From DTPU01 sp963827855 (GTDB lineage: Bacteria > Planctomycetota > Phycisphaerae > Sedimentisphaerales > Anaerobacaceae), in assembly GCA_963827855.1 (NCBI GenBank), contig CAWHBY010000002.1:3162001-3226000 (forward strand): DNA of 64,000 nt. The letters are read 5' to 3'. The translations under genes and the position numbers were made by a program. Numbering within the stretch: position 1 is the stretch's first letter; each line of letters opens with the position of its first letter. The notes under the pieces were generated by a model. It worked only from the letters and a program-made list of their open reading frames with translations, made no database searches and had not been told where the DNA came from. This document shows positions 1 through 8,622 of this stretch, in pieces.

Positions 1-105
1 CGCGTCGTGCACGTGAGGCACCAGGGTCAGGACATACGCGTAGACCTCCTGCTGATGCCGCATCAGGAGCCTCACGAAGTCCAGGGTGCGTTTGTCCTGA
101 TCCAT
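1..105 (-). CDS. ECF-type RNA polymerase sigma factor, N-terminus only (runs off left edge)
   Basis: Reading the minus strand from an ATG at 105 gives 35 residues before the window ends. They include RTLDFVRLLMRHQQEVYAYV followed by LTLVPHVHDA, which matches the start of sigma region 2 in the planctomycete/Verrucomicrobia ECF sigma-70 factors (F-x-x-L-hxRHQ...hY-A-Y-hxxLhP...DAEDhLQ). In the family this segment packs on the RNA polymerase clamp helices. It is transcribed away from the LamG gene at 434, so the 106-433 gap serves both. Only the first fifth of the protein is present, so the subgroup cannot be named. The family call rests on a short stretch, but the pattern is characteristic. Confidence 0.72.
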   Translation of the reverse strand, partial: MDQDKRTLDFVRLLMRHQQEVYAYVLTLVPHVHDA

Positions 106-433
106 ATCGAATCCATGCCTGCCGCTTGCAGGCCTCCAACTATAACTATCACCGCTGGAAATCCCGCGATGAGAAATGAAAAATACCCAAAAGAGAAAAA
201 AACTACCTGCTGCCCGGTTTTTGATCTCACTCTTGACGTTTCCGCGCAGTTTCTCGTAAGGTAGTTACCGAGCTGTCTGAATCCGTTTGCTCAGGCGGTC
301 CCAGGAGAGACTGGATTCGAGAGCGCGTCAAGCTGCGACAATCGGATGGCTGGCGTGACCGGGGTTGCTTCCGCGTGTGGTGGAAGCGCGGCTGCGTCTG
401 CCCCGTGTAACGGTCTTCTGAAGGAGGACGGTC
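106..433. other. Divergent intergenic region and long 5' leader of the LamG gene
   Basis: No gene is seen here. It holds a conserved block (196-250, listed separately) shared with the second modular binding gene, then about 185 nt of G+C-rich leader. Its last part, with the pattern gcttccgcgtg...gcgcggctgcg, loosely resembles the leader at 8550-8600. A GAAGGAGGA ribosome binding site at about 420-428 precedes the ATG at 434. Confidence 0.5.
196..250 (+). promoter_or_regulatory. Conserved ~55-bp upstream block, copy A (putative promoter/operator)
   Basis: An A-tract (196-202), a 15-16 nt spacer and TTTTTGATCTCACTC, followed by CG-T-TC-GCGCAGT, recur at 8384-8438. In both places the block ends 185-186 nt before the start codon of a modular carbohydrate-binding gene. 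Copy A contains TTGACG (233-238), which could be a -35 box, but the hexamer 17 nt downstream (GTAAGG) is a poor -10. The A-tract and T-tract form a loose dyad. It is probably a shared operator or promoter; the regulator is unknown. Confidence 0.5.
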
Positions 434-3394
434 ATGTGGCGACAAGTAACCTATTTGGCGTGCATTGCTGTGGGATGGGTACTGACTCAAGGAAACCTGG
501 CCTTTGCCTTCAATCCTGACCTGGACTCGAGCCTGGTGGGTTGCTGGAAGCTGGACGAGACCGAGGGTACCACCGCGTTTGACTCGTCGGGCAACGAGAA
601 CAACGGCACGGTCCTGGGCAATCCTAAGTGGGCGACAGGCAAGTTCAAGGGCGCCCTGGACCTCGATGGCGCCGGGGACTACGTGGACTGCGGCAACTCT
701 CCGATCTTCACCTTCCAGGATGCCATCACGGTCTCCGTCTGGGTGAATCTCCGCACTGCCCCCACTGCCTGGATGGCCGCAGTGGCCAAGGGCGAGAACG
801 CCTGGAGAATCTCCTGCAACAATACGAGTCAGTCCTTTCACTTTGGTGTCACGTACTATACGAATGCCAACTACTCAGCCAACGGAGCGATTACGGTCGG
901 TCTCAATGAGTGGCACCACGTCGCTGGGACGTACGAGAACTCGACGATCAAGCTGTACGTAGACGGAGTACTGGACACCACGACCGCGAGCGCCGCGGCA
1001 ATGGGCAAGAGCACGACGAATCTGTTCATCGGCGAGAATTCGGAGTCCACGGGACGTACCTGGAACGGTCTGCTCGATGACGTTCGCATCTACCGCAGGG
1101 CCTTGTCAGCCTCGGAGATCGGCGTGATGATGGCCGGCGTCTGGGATCCGGTTGCCGAGAACCCAAGACCCGCCAACACGCAGACGGACGTGCCTCGTGA
1201 CGCCGGGCTCAGTTGGACGCCGGGCCCGTATGCCAAGAACCATGACGTGTACTTCGGGACCGTCTTCGACGACGTCAACACGGCCAGCCGCGACAACCCC
1301 AAGGGCGTACAACTCGCCCAGGGCCAGGATGCCAACTCGCTGGATCCTGCAGGGCTGTTTGCCTACGGCCAGACCTACTCCTGGCGGGTGGATGAGGTCA
1401 ACGCTGCGCCCGACTCCACGATCTACAAGGGCGGCGTCTGGAGCTTCACGACAGAGCCCTACGGCTACCCTGTCAAACCGGTGAAGGCCACGGCCTCGAG
1501 TTCGCTGGCCGCGACGATGGGACCCGACAAGACCATCGATGGGTCCGGACTGGACAGCAGCGACGGCCATGGAACCTCCTCGACCCAGATGTGGCTGAGC
1601 AAGAAGGGTGCTGGCGTGATCTGGATCCAGTACGAGTTCGACAAGGAGTACAAGCTATACCAGATGTGGGTCTGGAACTCAAACCAGGCGGTCGAGCCCG
1701 TGGTGGGCTTTGGTGCCAAGGACGTGAAGGTTGAATACTCCAGTGACGGAGTGACCTGGACGACCCTGGCTGACGTCCCCGAGTTCAACCAGGCAACGGG
1801 TGAAGAGGGTGCGCAGCACGACACAACCATCGACTTTGGCAGCGTGTCGGCCAAGTACGTCAGGCTGACCATCAACAGCAACTGGGCGGACAGCACCAAA
1901 CAGGCAGGCCTCGCGGAGGTCCGGTTTCTGTATGTACCGGTCGCGGCCTTTGGCCCCACGCCGGCCACAGGCAGCACAGGCGTAGCGATCAATGCGACCC
2001 TGAACTGGCGTCCGGGCCGCCAGGCAGTCAAGCACCAGGTCTACATCGGTAGCGACGTGGAGGCAGTGGCCAAGGGTACGGTTGCGGCCAAGACCGTGAC
2101 CGACCACAGCCTGTCGCTCGCCTCCATGGGCCTTGAGTACGGCAGGACCTACTACTGGAAGGTCAACGAGGTCAACGACGCAGCCACGCCCAGCACCTGG
2201 GAAGGCGATGTCTGGAGCTTCACGGTGATCGACTATGCAGTGGTCGATGACTTCGAGGCGTACAACGACACCTGCAGCCGGGTGTTCTTCAACTGGGTGG
2301 ATGGTTTCGGCCATAGTGGTTCTGCCGACTGCCAGGTTGCACCCTCTGCGGGCAACGGCACAGGCTCGACCGTCGGCAATATCAGCGCTCCGTTTGCCGA
2401 GCAGACCATCGTCCATAGCGGCAAGCAGTCCATGCCGATGGCGTACGACAACTCCAAGAGCCCCTTCTACTCAGAGGCCCAGCGGGAGTGGCCGACCAGC
2501 CAGTCCTGGACCGGCGGCGGGGTGAACACCCTGGTGGTCTATCTCCGCGGCGACGCGGCCGGCTTCATTGAGACTTCACCGGGCAACATCCTGATGAATG
2601 GAATGGGCACCGACGTCTGGGACGCTGCGGATCAGTGCCGCTTTGCGTACAAGGCACTCAAGGGCAACGGCACGATCGTGGCCAAGGTTGAGAACGTGGG
2701 CAACAGCAACGAGTGGGCCAAGGCGGGCGTCATGATCCGCGAGACGGTATCGGCCGGCTCGAAGCACGCCTTTGTGGCGGCGACCCCCACGGCCAGCCAC
2801 GGCATCTCCTTCCAGCGCCGCGTGGACACGGACGTGGCCACCAACCTGAACACGGACGTGGCAAGTACTCCACTTCCTCAGTGGGTCAAGCTGACCCGCA
2901 GCGGCGACACGTTTACGGCCCAGTACTCCAGCAATGGGACTACCTGGACCGACATCGCTGTCAGTCCCGCGGTCTCGATCAGCATGTCCAATGAGGTGCT
3001 CATCGGCCTGGCCGTGAGCAGCCATGCAGCCAACGCGATCTGTGGGGCGAGGTTCTCCAATGTCTCGACCACGGGCGGTGTCTCCGGACAGTGGCAGGTT
3101 GCAGAGGTGGGCGTACCCCAGCTCGCAGGCAATACGCCGGAGACGTTCTACATCGCAGTCCAGGATAGCGCAGGCAAGACGGCGGTCGTCAGCAATCCAG
3201 ACGCGACTGTCATTGCGACCGGCGCCTGGCAGCAGTGGAGCATCCCGCTGAGCCAGTTGACCTCCAGTGGGGTCAACGTGTCCAGCATCCAGAAGATGAT
3301 CGTTGGCGTAGGCAACCGTAACGCGCCCAAGGCCGGCGGAATTGGCAAGCTCTACATCGATGACATCCGGTTGACGCGGGTGGCCACGCAGTAG
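434..3394 (+). CDS. Secreted modular LamG / F5-8 type C (discoidin) carbohydrate-binding protein
   Basis: 986 residues with a signal peptide (about 1-26). Order of parts: LamG/concanavalin-like domain (about 30-235, with LDDVRIYRRALSASEI at its end), an Fn3-like repeat ending in VWSFTTEP (about 245-340), an F5/8 type C domain (about 345-500), a second Fn3-like repeat, a 'DDFEAYND' jelly-roll-like module (from about 605), an embedded GH43-C2/DUF1349-like concanavalin domain (about 720-880) and a terminal strand block ending in IDDIRL. No catalytic domain is visible, so it likely binds polysaccharide at the cell surface or outside the cell. Its Fn3-F5/8C-Fn3-DDFEAYND core also occurs in the proteins at 8623 and 30665. 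It is followed by a hairpin terminator and the CE1 esterases. Confidence 0.85.
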   Translation: MWRQVTYLACIAVGWVLTQGNLAFAFNPDLDSSLVGCWKLDETEGTTAFDSSGNENNGTVLGNPKWATGKFKGALDLDGAGDYVDCGNSPIFTFQDAITVSVWVNLRTAPTAWMAAVAKGENAWRISCNNTSQSFHFGVTYYTNANYSANGAITVGLNEWHHVAGTYENSTIKLYVDGVLDTTTASAAAMGKSTTNLFIGENSESTGRTWNGLLDDVRIYRRALSASEIGVMMAGVWDPVAENPRPANTQTDVPRDAGLSWTPGPYAKNHDVYFGTVFDDVNTASRDNPKGVQLAQGQDANSLDPAGLFAYGQTYSWRVDEVNAAPDSTIYKGGVWSFTTEPYGYPVKPVKATASSSLAATMGPDKTIDGSGLDSSDGHGTSSTQMWLSKKGAGVIWIQYEFDKEYKLYQMWVWNSNQAVEPVVGFGAKDVKVEYSSDGVTWTTLADVPEFNQATGEEGAQHDTTIDFGSVSAKYVRLTINSNWADSTKQAGLAEVRFLYVPVAAFGPTPATGSTGVAINATLNWRPGRQAVKHQVYIGSDVEAVAKGTVAAKTVTDHSLSLASMGLEYGRTYYWKVNEVNDAATPSTWEGDVWSFTVIDYAVVDDFEAYNDTCSRVFFNWVDGFGHSGSADCQVAPSAGNGTGSTVGNISAPFAEQTIVHSGKQSMPMAYDNSKSPFYSEAQREWPTSQSWTGGGVNTLVVYLRGDAAGFIETSPGNILMNGMGTDVWDAADQCRFAYKALKGNGTIVAKVENVGNSNEWAKAGVMIRETVSAGSKHAFVAATPTASHGISFQRRVDTDVATNLNTDVASTPLPQWVKLTRSGDTFTAQYSSNGTTWTDIAVSPAVSISMSNEVLIGLAVSSHAANAICGARFSNVSTTGGVSGQWQVAEVGVPQLAGNTPETFYIAVQDSAGKTAVVSNPDATVIATGAWQQWSIPLSQLTSSGVNVSSIQKMIVGVGNRNAPKAGGIGKLYIDDIRLTRVATQ

Positions 3395-3433
3395 GTGATG
3401 TTACGTGAAGCAGGACCGTGAGTGGAGGCAAAC

Positions 3434-3466
3434 CAGGGGCCTATGCCGCATTGGCACGGGCCCCTG
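3434..3466 (+). terminator. Hairpin terminator after the LamG gene
   Basis: CAGGGGCC (3434-3441) pairs with GGCCCCTG (3459-3466) across a 17-nt loop, 40 nt after the LamG stop codon. There is no strong T-run, so it is intrinsic-like at best. Confidence 0.5.
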
Positions 3467-3549
3467 ATGTCTCCATTTCCAGTGGTCTTGCTTGAAGGTG
3501 TCCCCTGGTGATGTGGGTCTGCAGCTTCAAGGACTGAAGGAGAACGATC

Positions 3550-4798
3550 ATGAAACGGCATTGGTTTGGGTTAGTGTTGCTACTCACGTTTTCAGGTTCA
3601 CTGTGCCTGGCGCAGGCGAGTCAGCCTGCGGAAGCGAACGACTGGAAGCCCTCGACCCTGAACCAGCCCGGCCAGCAGTACCCGCAGGTCAACTCGCAAC
3701 GCTTTGCGCGATTCCGCATCGTGGCGCCCCAGGCCCAGAGCGTCAGCGTGAGTCTGGGCCTGGGCGGACGCGGGGGCACCGCCCTCACGAAGGAGGCGAG
3801 GACGGCGTCTGGACGGGCACCACGGCAGGACCGCTGGATGAAGGCTTCCACTACTACCATCTCACGGTTGATGGGGGGACATTCAACGATCCCGGCACCG
3901 TGAACTTCTACGGTTCCACGCGTTGGGAAAGCGGCATCGAGATCCCCGCCCATGACCAGGACTTCTACGCCCTCAAGGACGTTCCCCACGGCAAGGTGCA
4001 GCAGATCCTCTTCCCCTCGAAGAGCACCAAGACGTCACGGCGTGCCTTCGTCTACACGCCGCCGGACTACGACAAGGACCCGACCAAGCGCTATCCGGTG
4101 CTGTACCTGCAGCACGGCTGGGGCGAGGATGAAACGGCCTGGAGCAACCAGGGCCGCGCCAATCTGATCATGGACAACCTGATCGCCGAAGGCAAGATCA
4201 AGCCCTTCATCATCGTCATGACCTACGGCATGACCAACGATATCCCGTTCGGCGGTGGACGGGGCAGGGGGACTGCGGCACCCGGCGGACGCGGGTCCGC
4301 CGCAGGCGAGCCGAATCAGGCGCGTGGAGCAGGGGCGGGCGAGCGGGCGGCACGCAGGGGTGGCGGCCCTCGCGAATTTCAGCATCGGTCCATTCCAGAC
4401 GGTCCTCGTCGACGAGCTGATTCCCTACGTCGATGCCAACTTCCGTACGCTCGCCGATCAGCCCCATCGCGCCATGGCCGGCCTCTCCATGGGCGGAATG
4501 GAGACCAAGTCGATCACCCTGAAGAATCTCGACACGTTCTCACACATCGGTCTCTTCAGCGGCGGCACCATCACCCCTGCGGATGTCAACAACACGCCCG
4601 GTTTCAAGGAGAAGGTCAAGGTCGTGTTCTGCAGTTGCGGCAGCCGTGAGAACGCCTCGGCGGCATCCGCGCCAACCACGAGGCCCTCGATCAGATCGGC
4701 ATCAAGAACACCGCGTACGTATCGCCGGATACGGCTCACGAGTTCCAGACCTGGCGGCGCAGCCTGCGCGAGTTCGCTCCTTGCTGTTCAACGACTAA
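3550..4798 (+). CDS. CE1-type esterase A (feruloyl/acetyl-xylan esterase), frame-disrupted
   Basis: A secreted alpha/beta-hydrolase of the esterase D/CE1 type. It starts at ATG 3550 behind GAAGGAGAA, with a signal peptide (MKRHWFGLVLLLTFSGSLCL). Parts: an N-terminal E-set/CBM48-like domain (WTGTTAGPLDEGFHYYHLTV), then VYTPPDYD, YLQHGWGEDE, the nucleophile elbow AGLSMGG (about 4477-4497) and the catalytic His in DTAHEF (about 4730). The frame breaks near 3794, 4360, 4650 and 4779. At 3794 and 4779 one missing base restores the family sequence, and the protein then ends in APLLFND like its neighbour. All catalytic segments are intact, so the breaks look like base-calling errors in G/C runs. It probably removes ferulate or acetyl groups from xylan. 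A tandem paralogue follows 45 bp later. Confidence 0.78.
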
Positions 4799-4843
4799 AC
4801 ACGAGTCAGTCTTACTTCTTTCAGGGATTACAGGAGAAAGATC

Positions 4844-6116
4844 ATGAATCGGCATCTGGCAGGGTTGGCGTTGTCCCTTGTTCTCTCAGGTTCGCTGTGT
4901 CTGGGCCAGGCGAGTCAGCCTGCGGACGCGAACGATTGGAAGCCCTCGTCCATCAACCAGCCGGGAAAGCAGTATCCCCAGGTCAACTCCGACGGCCAGG
5001 TCCGCACCAGCATCTCGGCGCCCCAGGCCCAGAAGGTCGAGCTCGACATCGGAGCGGCACGAGATACCCCCTGACCAAGGGTGAGAATGGCGTCTGGACC
5101 GGCGGCGACATCGCAGCCCCAGGACGAAGGCTTCCACTACTACCAGATCTCGGTCGACGGGGCCGCGGTTCCGGATCCCGGCAGCCTGTACTTCTACGGC
5201 GCCAGCCGCTGGGGCAGCGGCGTCGAGATCCCGCCAAGGATCAGGACTTCTACGCCCTCAAGGACGTCCCCCACGGCCAGATCCGCCAGAATCCTCTACT
5301 TCTCCAAGAGTCACCAATGCCACGCGCCGCTGCTTCGTCTACACGCCGCCGGACTACGACAAGGATCGACCACGAGCCGCTATCCCGTGCTGTACCTCCA
5401 GCACGGCGGCGGCGAGGACGAGACCGGCTGGCCCAGTCAGGGCACGACCAATCTGATCATGGACAACCTGATCGCCGAGGGCAAGGCCAAGCCCTTCATC
5501 ATCGTCATGGACAACGGCGGCGTCGGCGGTCGGCCGCGTCGTGGCGGCGGACGAGGCCGGCGCTGGCGCGGACCGGGCTGGACCGCGCCGCGCGGCGAGC
5601 CGAATCAGGCACGCGGAGCAGCAGGCAGGCGGTGGCCGTGGCGGCGGTGGCGGCTTCGGCGACTTCGCCACCACCTTCGGGCGCGATTATGACCGAGGAA
5701 TTGATCCCCTACATCGACGCCAACTTCCGCACGCTGGCCGATCAGCCGCATCGCGCCATGGCGGGCCTGTCCATGGGCGGCATGCAGACCCGGCAGATCA
5801 CCCTGGCCAACCTCGACAAGTTCTCGCACATCGGCATCTTCAGCGGCGGCAGCATCTCCCCAGAGGATGTCAACAACGCGCCCGGCTTCAAGGACAAGGT
5901 CAAGCTGGTGTTCGTCAGCTACGGCAGCCGCGAACTCCAGAACCGCAGGACCGGTCGGCGGCGGCGGCTTTCGGCGGCGACCCCAAGGCGAACGCCGAGG
6001 CGTTGAAGCAGGCCGGCATCAACAGCGTCTTCTACGTCTCCCCGAACACCGCTCACGAATGGCAGTCCTGGCGGCGCAGCCTGCACGAGTTCGCCCCTCT
6101 GCTGTTCAGAGACTAA
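4844..6116 (+). CDS. CE1-type esterase B, tandem paralogue of esterase A, heavily frame-disrupted
   Basis: It starts at ATG 4844 behind CAGGAGAAAG with signal peptide MNRHLAGLALSLVLSGSLCL. Pieced across frames it has the same parts as esterase A: an E-set domain (DEGFHYYQISVDG), YLQHGGGEDE, nucleophile elbow AGLSMGG (about 5760-5780) and His in NTAHEWQSW (about 6050), ending in FAPLLFRD. At least six single-base breaks occur between 5060 and 5960, several in GGC-rich stretches. A Gly/Arg-rich insert lies between 5505 and 5680, just before the nucleophile segment. The two esterases are clearly a tandem duplication. Whether B is expressed depends on whether the breaks are real; the motifs are under visible constraint on both sides. 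Confidence 0.72.
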
Positions 6117-6232
6117 CCCGATTCAGACAAAGGAGTCCTCAGGATGGCAAGAGAATCGTTGCACAGCATGTGTCGTTGGACGTTCGATAACAAGATGTAC
6201 GTTTAGGCTCTACCCATGCAAAGGAGCAGGCA

Positions 6233-8379
6233 GTGACAACAAGACGAACAATCGCGATGGTGAGTCTGGGGATGTTGTGGGTGGGCGTGGTTCCATGCCG
6301 GGCGGCGCAGGACGTACCCGCGCTGAAGGCCGTATTCAAAGACGCCTTCCTAATCGGCGGGGCCCTGAACCGAAACGTGGTGACAGGGCGGGACCCCAAC
6401 GCGGCCGCGATCGCCGAGAAGCACTTCAGCACAGCAACGCCGGAGAACGATCTGAAGTGGGAGAGGATTCATCCGAAGGCCGACCAGTACGACTGGGCAC
6501 CTGCGGACAGCTTCGTGGTTTTCTGTGAGAAGAACAAGATGGTCGTCATCGGCCACACGCTCGTCTGGCACGCTCAGACTCCAAACTGGGTCTTTGCAGG
6601 AACTGCTCCAACAACGTCGCCCACCGCCCCCGCGAACGTGACTGGGCCGAATGTGCCCGGCGCGGGCAGACGGGGCCGCGGTTTTGCCGGCCCCTTCGCG
6701 ACCCGCGAGGAGCTGCTCCAGCGGATGCGCGATCACATTCACACCGTGGTCGGCCACTACAAAGGCCGCATCAAGGGCTGGGACGTGGTGAATGAGGCCC
6801 TCAACGACAACGGCACGATGCGTGACACCCTGTGGCTCCAGATCATCGGCCAAGGCGACCCGAACAAGAAATACGACCACATCGAGAATGCCTTTCGGTT
6901 CGCGCACGAGGCCGATCCCGATGCCGAGCTCTACTACAACGACTACAATCTCGATACGTCAAAGGCCAAGGCCGATGGGGCGGTCGAGATTGTGAAGGTC
7001 CTCAAGTCCAAGGGCCTGCGGATCGACGGCGTAGGCATCCAACTGCACGGCGGCCTGACGTACCCCAAACCCGAGAGTCTGGACTATGCCATCACGGCAC
7101 TGGCCGCCACCGGCGTGAAGGTCATGGTGACGGAGCTGGACATCAAGACGCAGACGCGTGGCCCTCGCGGCGCGGACGTCAGCCAGGTGAACCGGGAGAG
7201 CACGGCCGACGCGAACGCGGCCGCGGCAGAGACCCAGAAGAGGCTCGCGGACAAGTACGCCGAGATCTTCTCCATCCTGCTCAAGCACAAGAAGGACGTC
7301 AGCCGCGTCACGTTCTGGGGCGTCTATGATGCGACCTCCTGGATCGGCGGCTCTCCTCTGCTTTTCGATCGGAACTACCAGCCCAAGGAGGCCTTCTTCG
7401 CCGTCGTGAAGACCGCCCAATCGCTGTCCCAGGAAGACTCCTCCAGCCCCGCCACTCCGCCTTCGGCGGCCGGTCAGGGCACCCGTAGAGGCGGCGGCCG
7501 GGGCGGCTTCGGCGGTCCCATCGAGCTGGGGCCGGACGACAAGCCCGCCTTCGACGAGCCGCCCGCCGGTTTCAGTTCCAAGCGTGACACCATCGCCCAC
7601 GGCGAGCTGAAGGCCGTTCAGTACGACTCCAAGTCACTCGGCACGCGTCGCCAGGTCCGCATCTACACGCCGCCGGGATACTCGACCGACCGCAAGTACC
7701 CGGTCCTCTTCCTGCTGCATGGCATCGGAGGCAATGACCGCGAATGGGTGCAGGCCTGCCACGCGGATAACGTCATCGACAACCTGATCGCCGACGGCAA
7801 GATCCAGCCGATGATCGTCGTCTTCCCCAATGGCAATGCCACGGTCACGGCCAGCGCCGACGGTGCCTTCGCCGGGGAAGGTGCGGGCGACGCGGCGCAG
7901 CCGCTGGCGGGCGCAGCGGACGCGGTGGGTTCGAGGGATGGGGAAAGGCCTTCGAGGACGACTTGATCAAGGATATCATCCCCTACGTCGAGTCCCACTA
8001 CTCCGTACATGCCGACCGCGAGCATCGCGCTCTGGCGGGTCTCTCGATGGGTGGCGGCCAGTCCTTGAACATCGGCATGTATCACATCGAGACCTTCGCC
8101 TGGGTCGGTGGATTCTCGTCGGCCCCGAATACGAACAAGTTCGGTGGGATGTACAACGACGTCGAATTCCTGCCCGATCCGACGGCTGCGAAGGAGAAAC
8201 TGAAGCTGCTGTGGATCGCCTGCGGCAACAAGGACGGCCTGATCCGTGTCAGCCAGGGTGTCCACAAGTACCTCAAGGAGCAGGGTGTGCCCCACGTCTG
8301 GCACGTCGATTCGCACGCCCACGACGGCACCGAATGGGCCAACAATCTGTGTCTCTTCAGTCAGCGGATCTTCAGGTAG
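6233..8379 (+). CDS. GH10 endo-xylanase fused to a CE1 esterase domain (one frame break)
   Basis: The start is GTG 6233, chosen because AAGGAG lies 6 nt upstream and a signal peptide follows. The GH10 barrel spans about residues 30-400, with acid/base Glu about 188 (DVVNEAL) and nucleophile Glu about 301 (VTELDI), plus the family HTLVWHAQTPNW motif. A Gly/Arg-rich linker (about 410-430) leads to a CE1 domain with VRIYTPPGY, LFLLHGIGGND, nucleophile AGLSMGGG and His in SHAHDGTEW. One indel between about 7895 and 7925 separates the xylanase frame from the esterase end (IIPYVESHY...). Backbone cleavage and ester removal in one polypeptide suit feruloylated arabinoxylan and fit the two CE1 genes before it. 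Confidence 0.87.
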
Positions 8380-8383
8380 TCGC

Positions 8384-8438
8384 AAAAAATGTTCCCTGTG
8401 CTCCATTTTTGATCTCACTCCAGGCGTGTCTGCGCAGT
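8384..8438 (+). promoter_or_regulatory. Conserved ~55-bp upstream block, copy B
   Basis: This is the second copy of the block at 196-250: AAAAAA, a 16-nt spacer, TTTTTGATCTCACTC and GTCTGCGCAGT. It starts 5 bp after the xylanase-esterase stop and ends about 185 nt before the ATG at 8623, nearly the same distance as copy A. Downstream, CTATATGA (about 8438-8446) could serve as a -10 element. Equal spacing in front of two paralogous genes argues for a functional promoter/operator. Confidence 0.5.
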
Positions 8439-8622
8439 CTATATGAGCGGGGAAGTCGTACCTGCCGGATCCCGGTCACGAGGGGGTCTGCCAGGAGACT
8501 GAGCCCCAGGAGGCTGGAAATCTGCTATGGCCGAACAGGTCCCACAGCCGCGGGTGCTTTCGTACGTGGCTGGAGCGTGGTTGTGCGGGGCCTGAGTCGG
8601 AGTCGAAGAAGGAGGACCACTG

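Noticed and set aside
3550..8379. Programmed frameshifting or phase variation in the esterases
   Set aside because: Breaks are many, differ between paralogues, and have no shared slippery site with a downstream structure; sequence error or decay is simpler.
8440..8520. Cobalamin-riboswitch-like words (gggaagtc, gccaggagactg) in the leader of the gene at 8623
   Set aside because: The order and spacing of the conserved B12-box elements are wrong, the equivalent region at 300-330 does not keep them, and the downstream gene is not a B12 gene.
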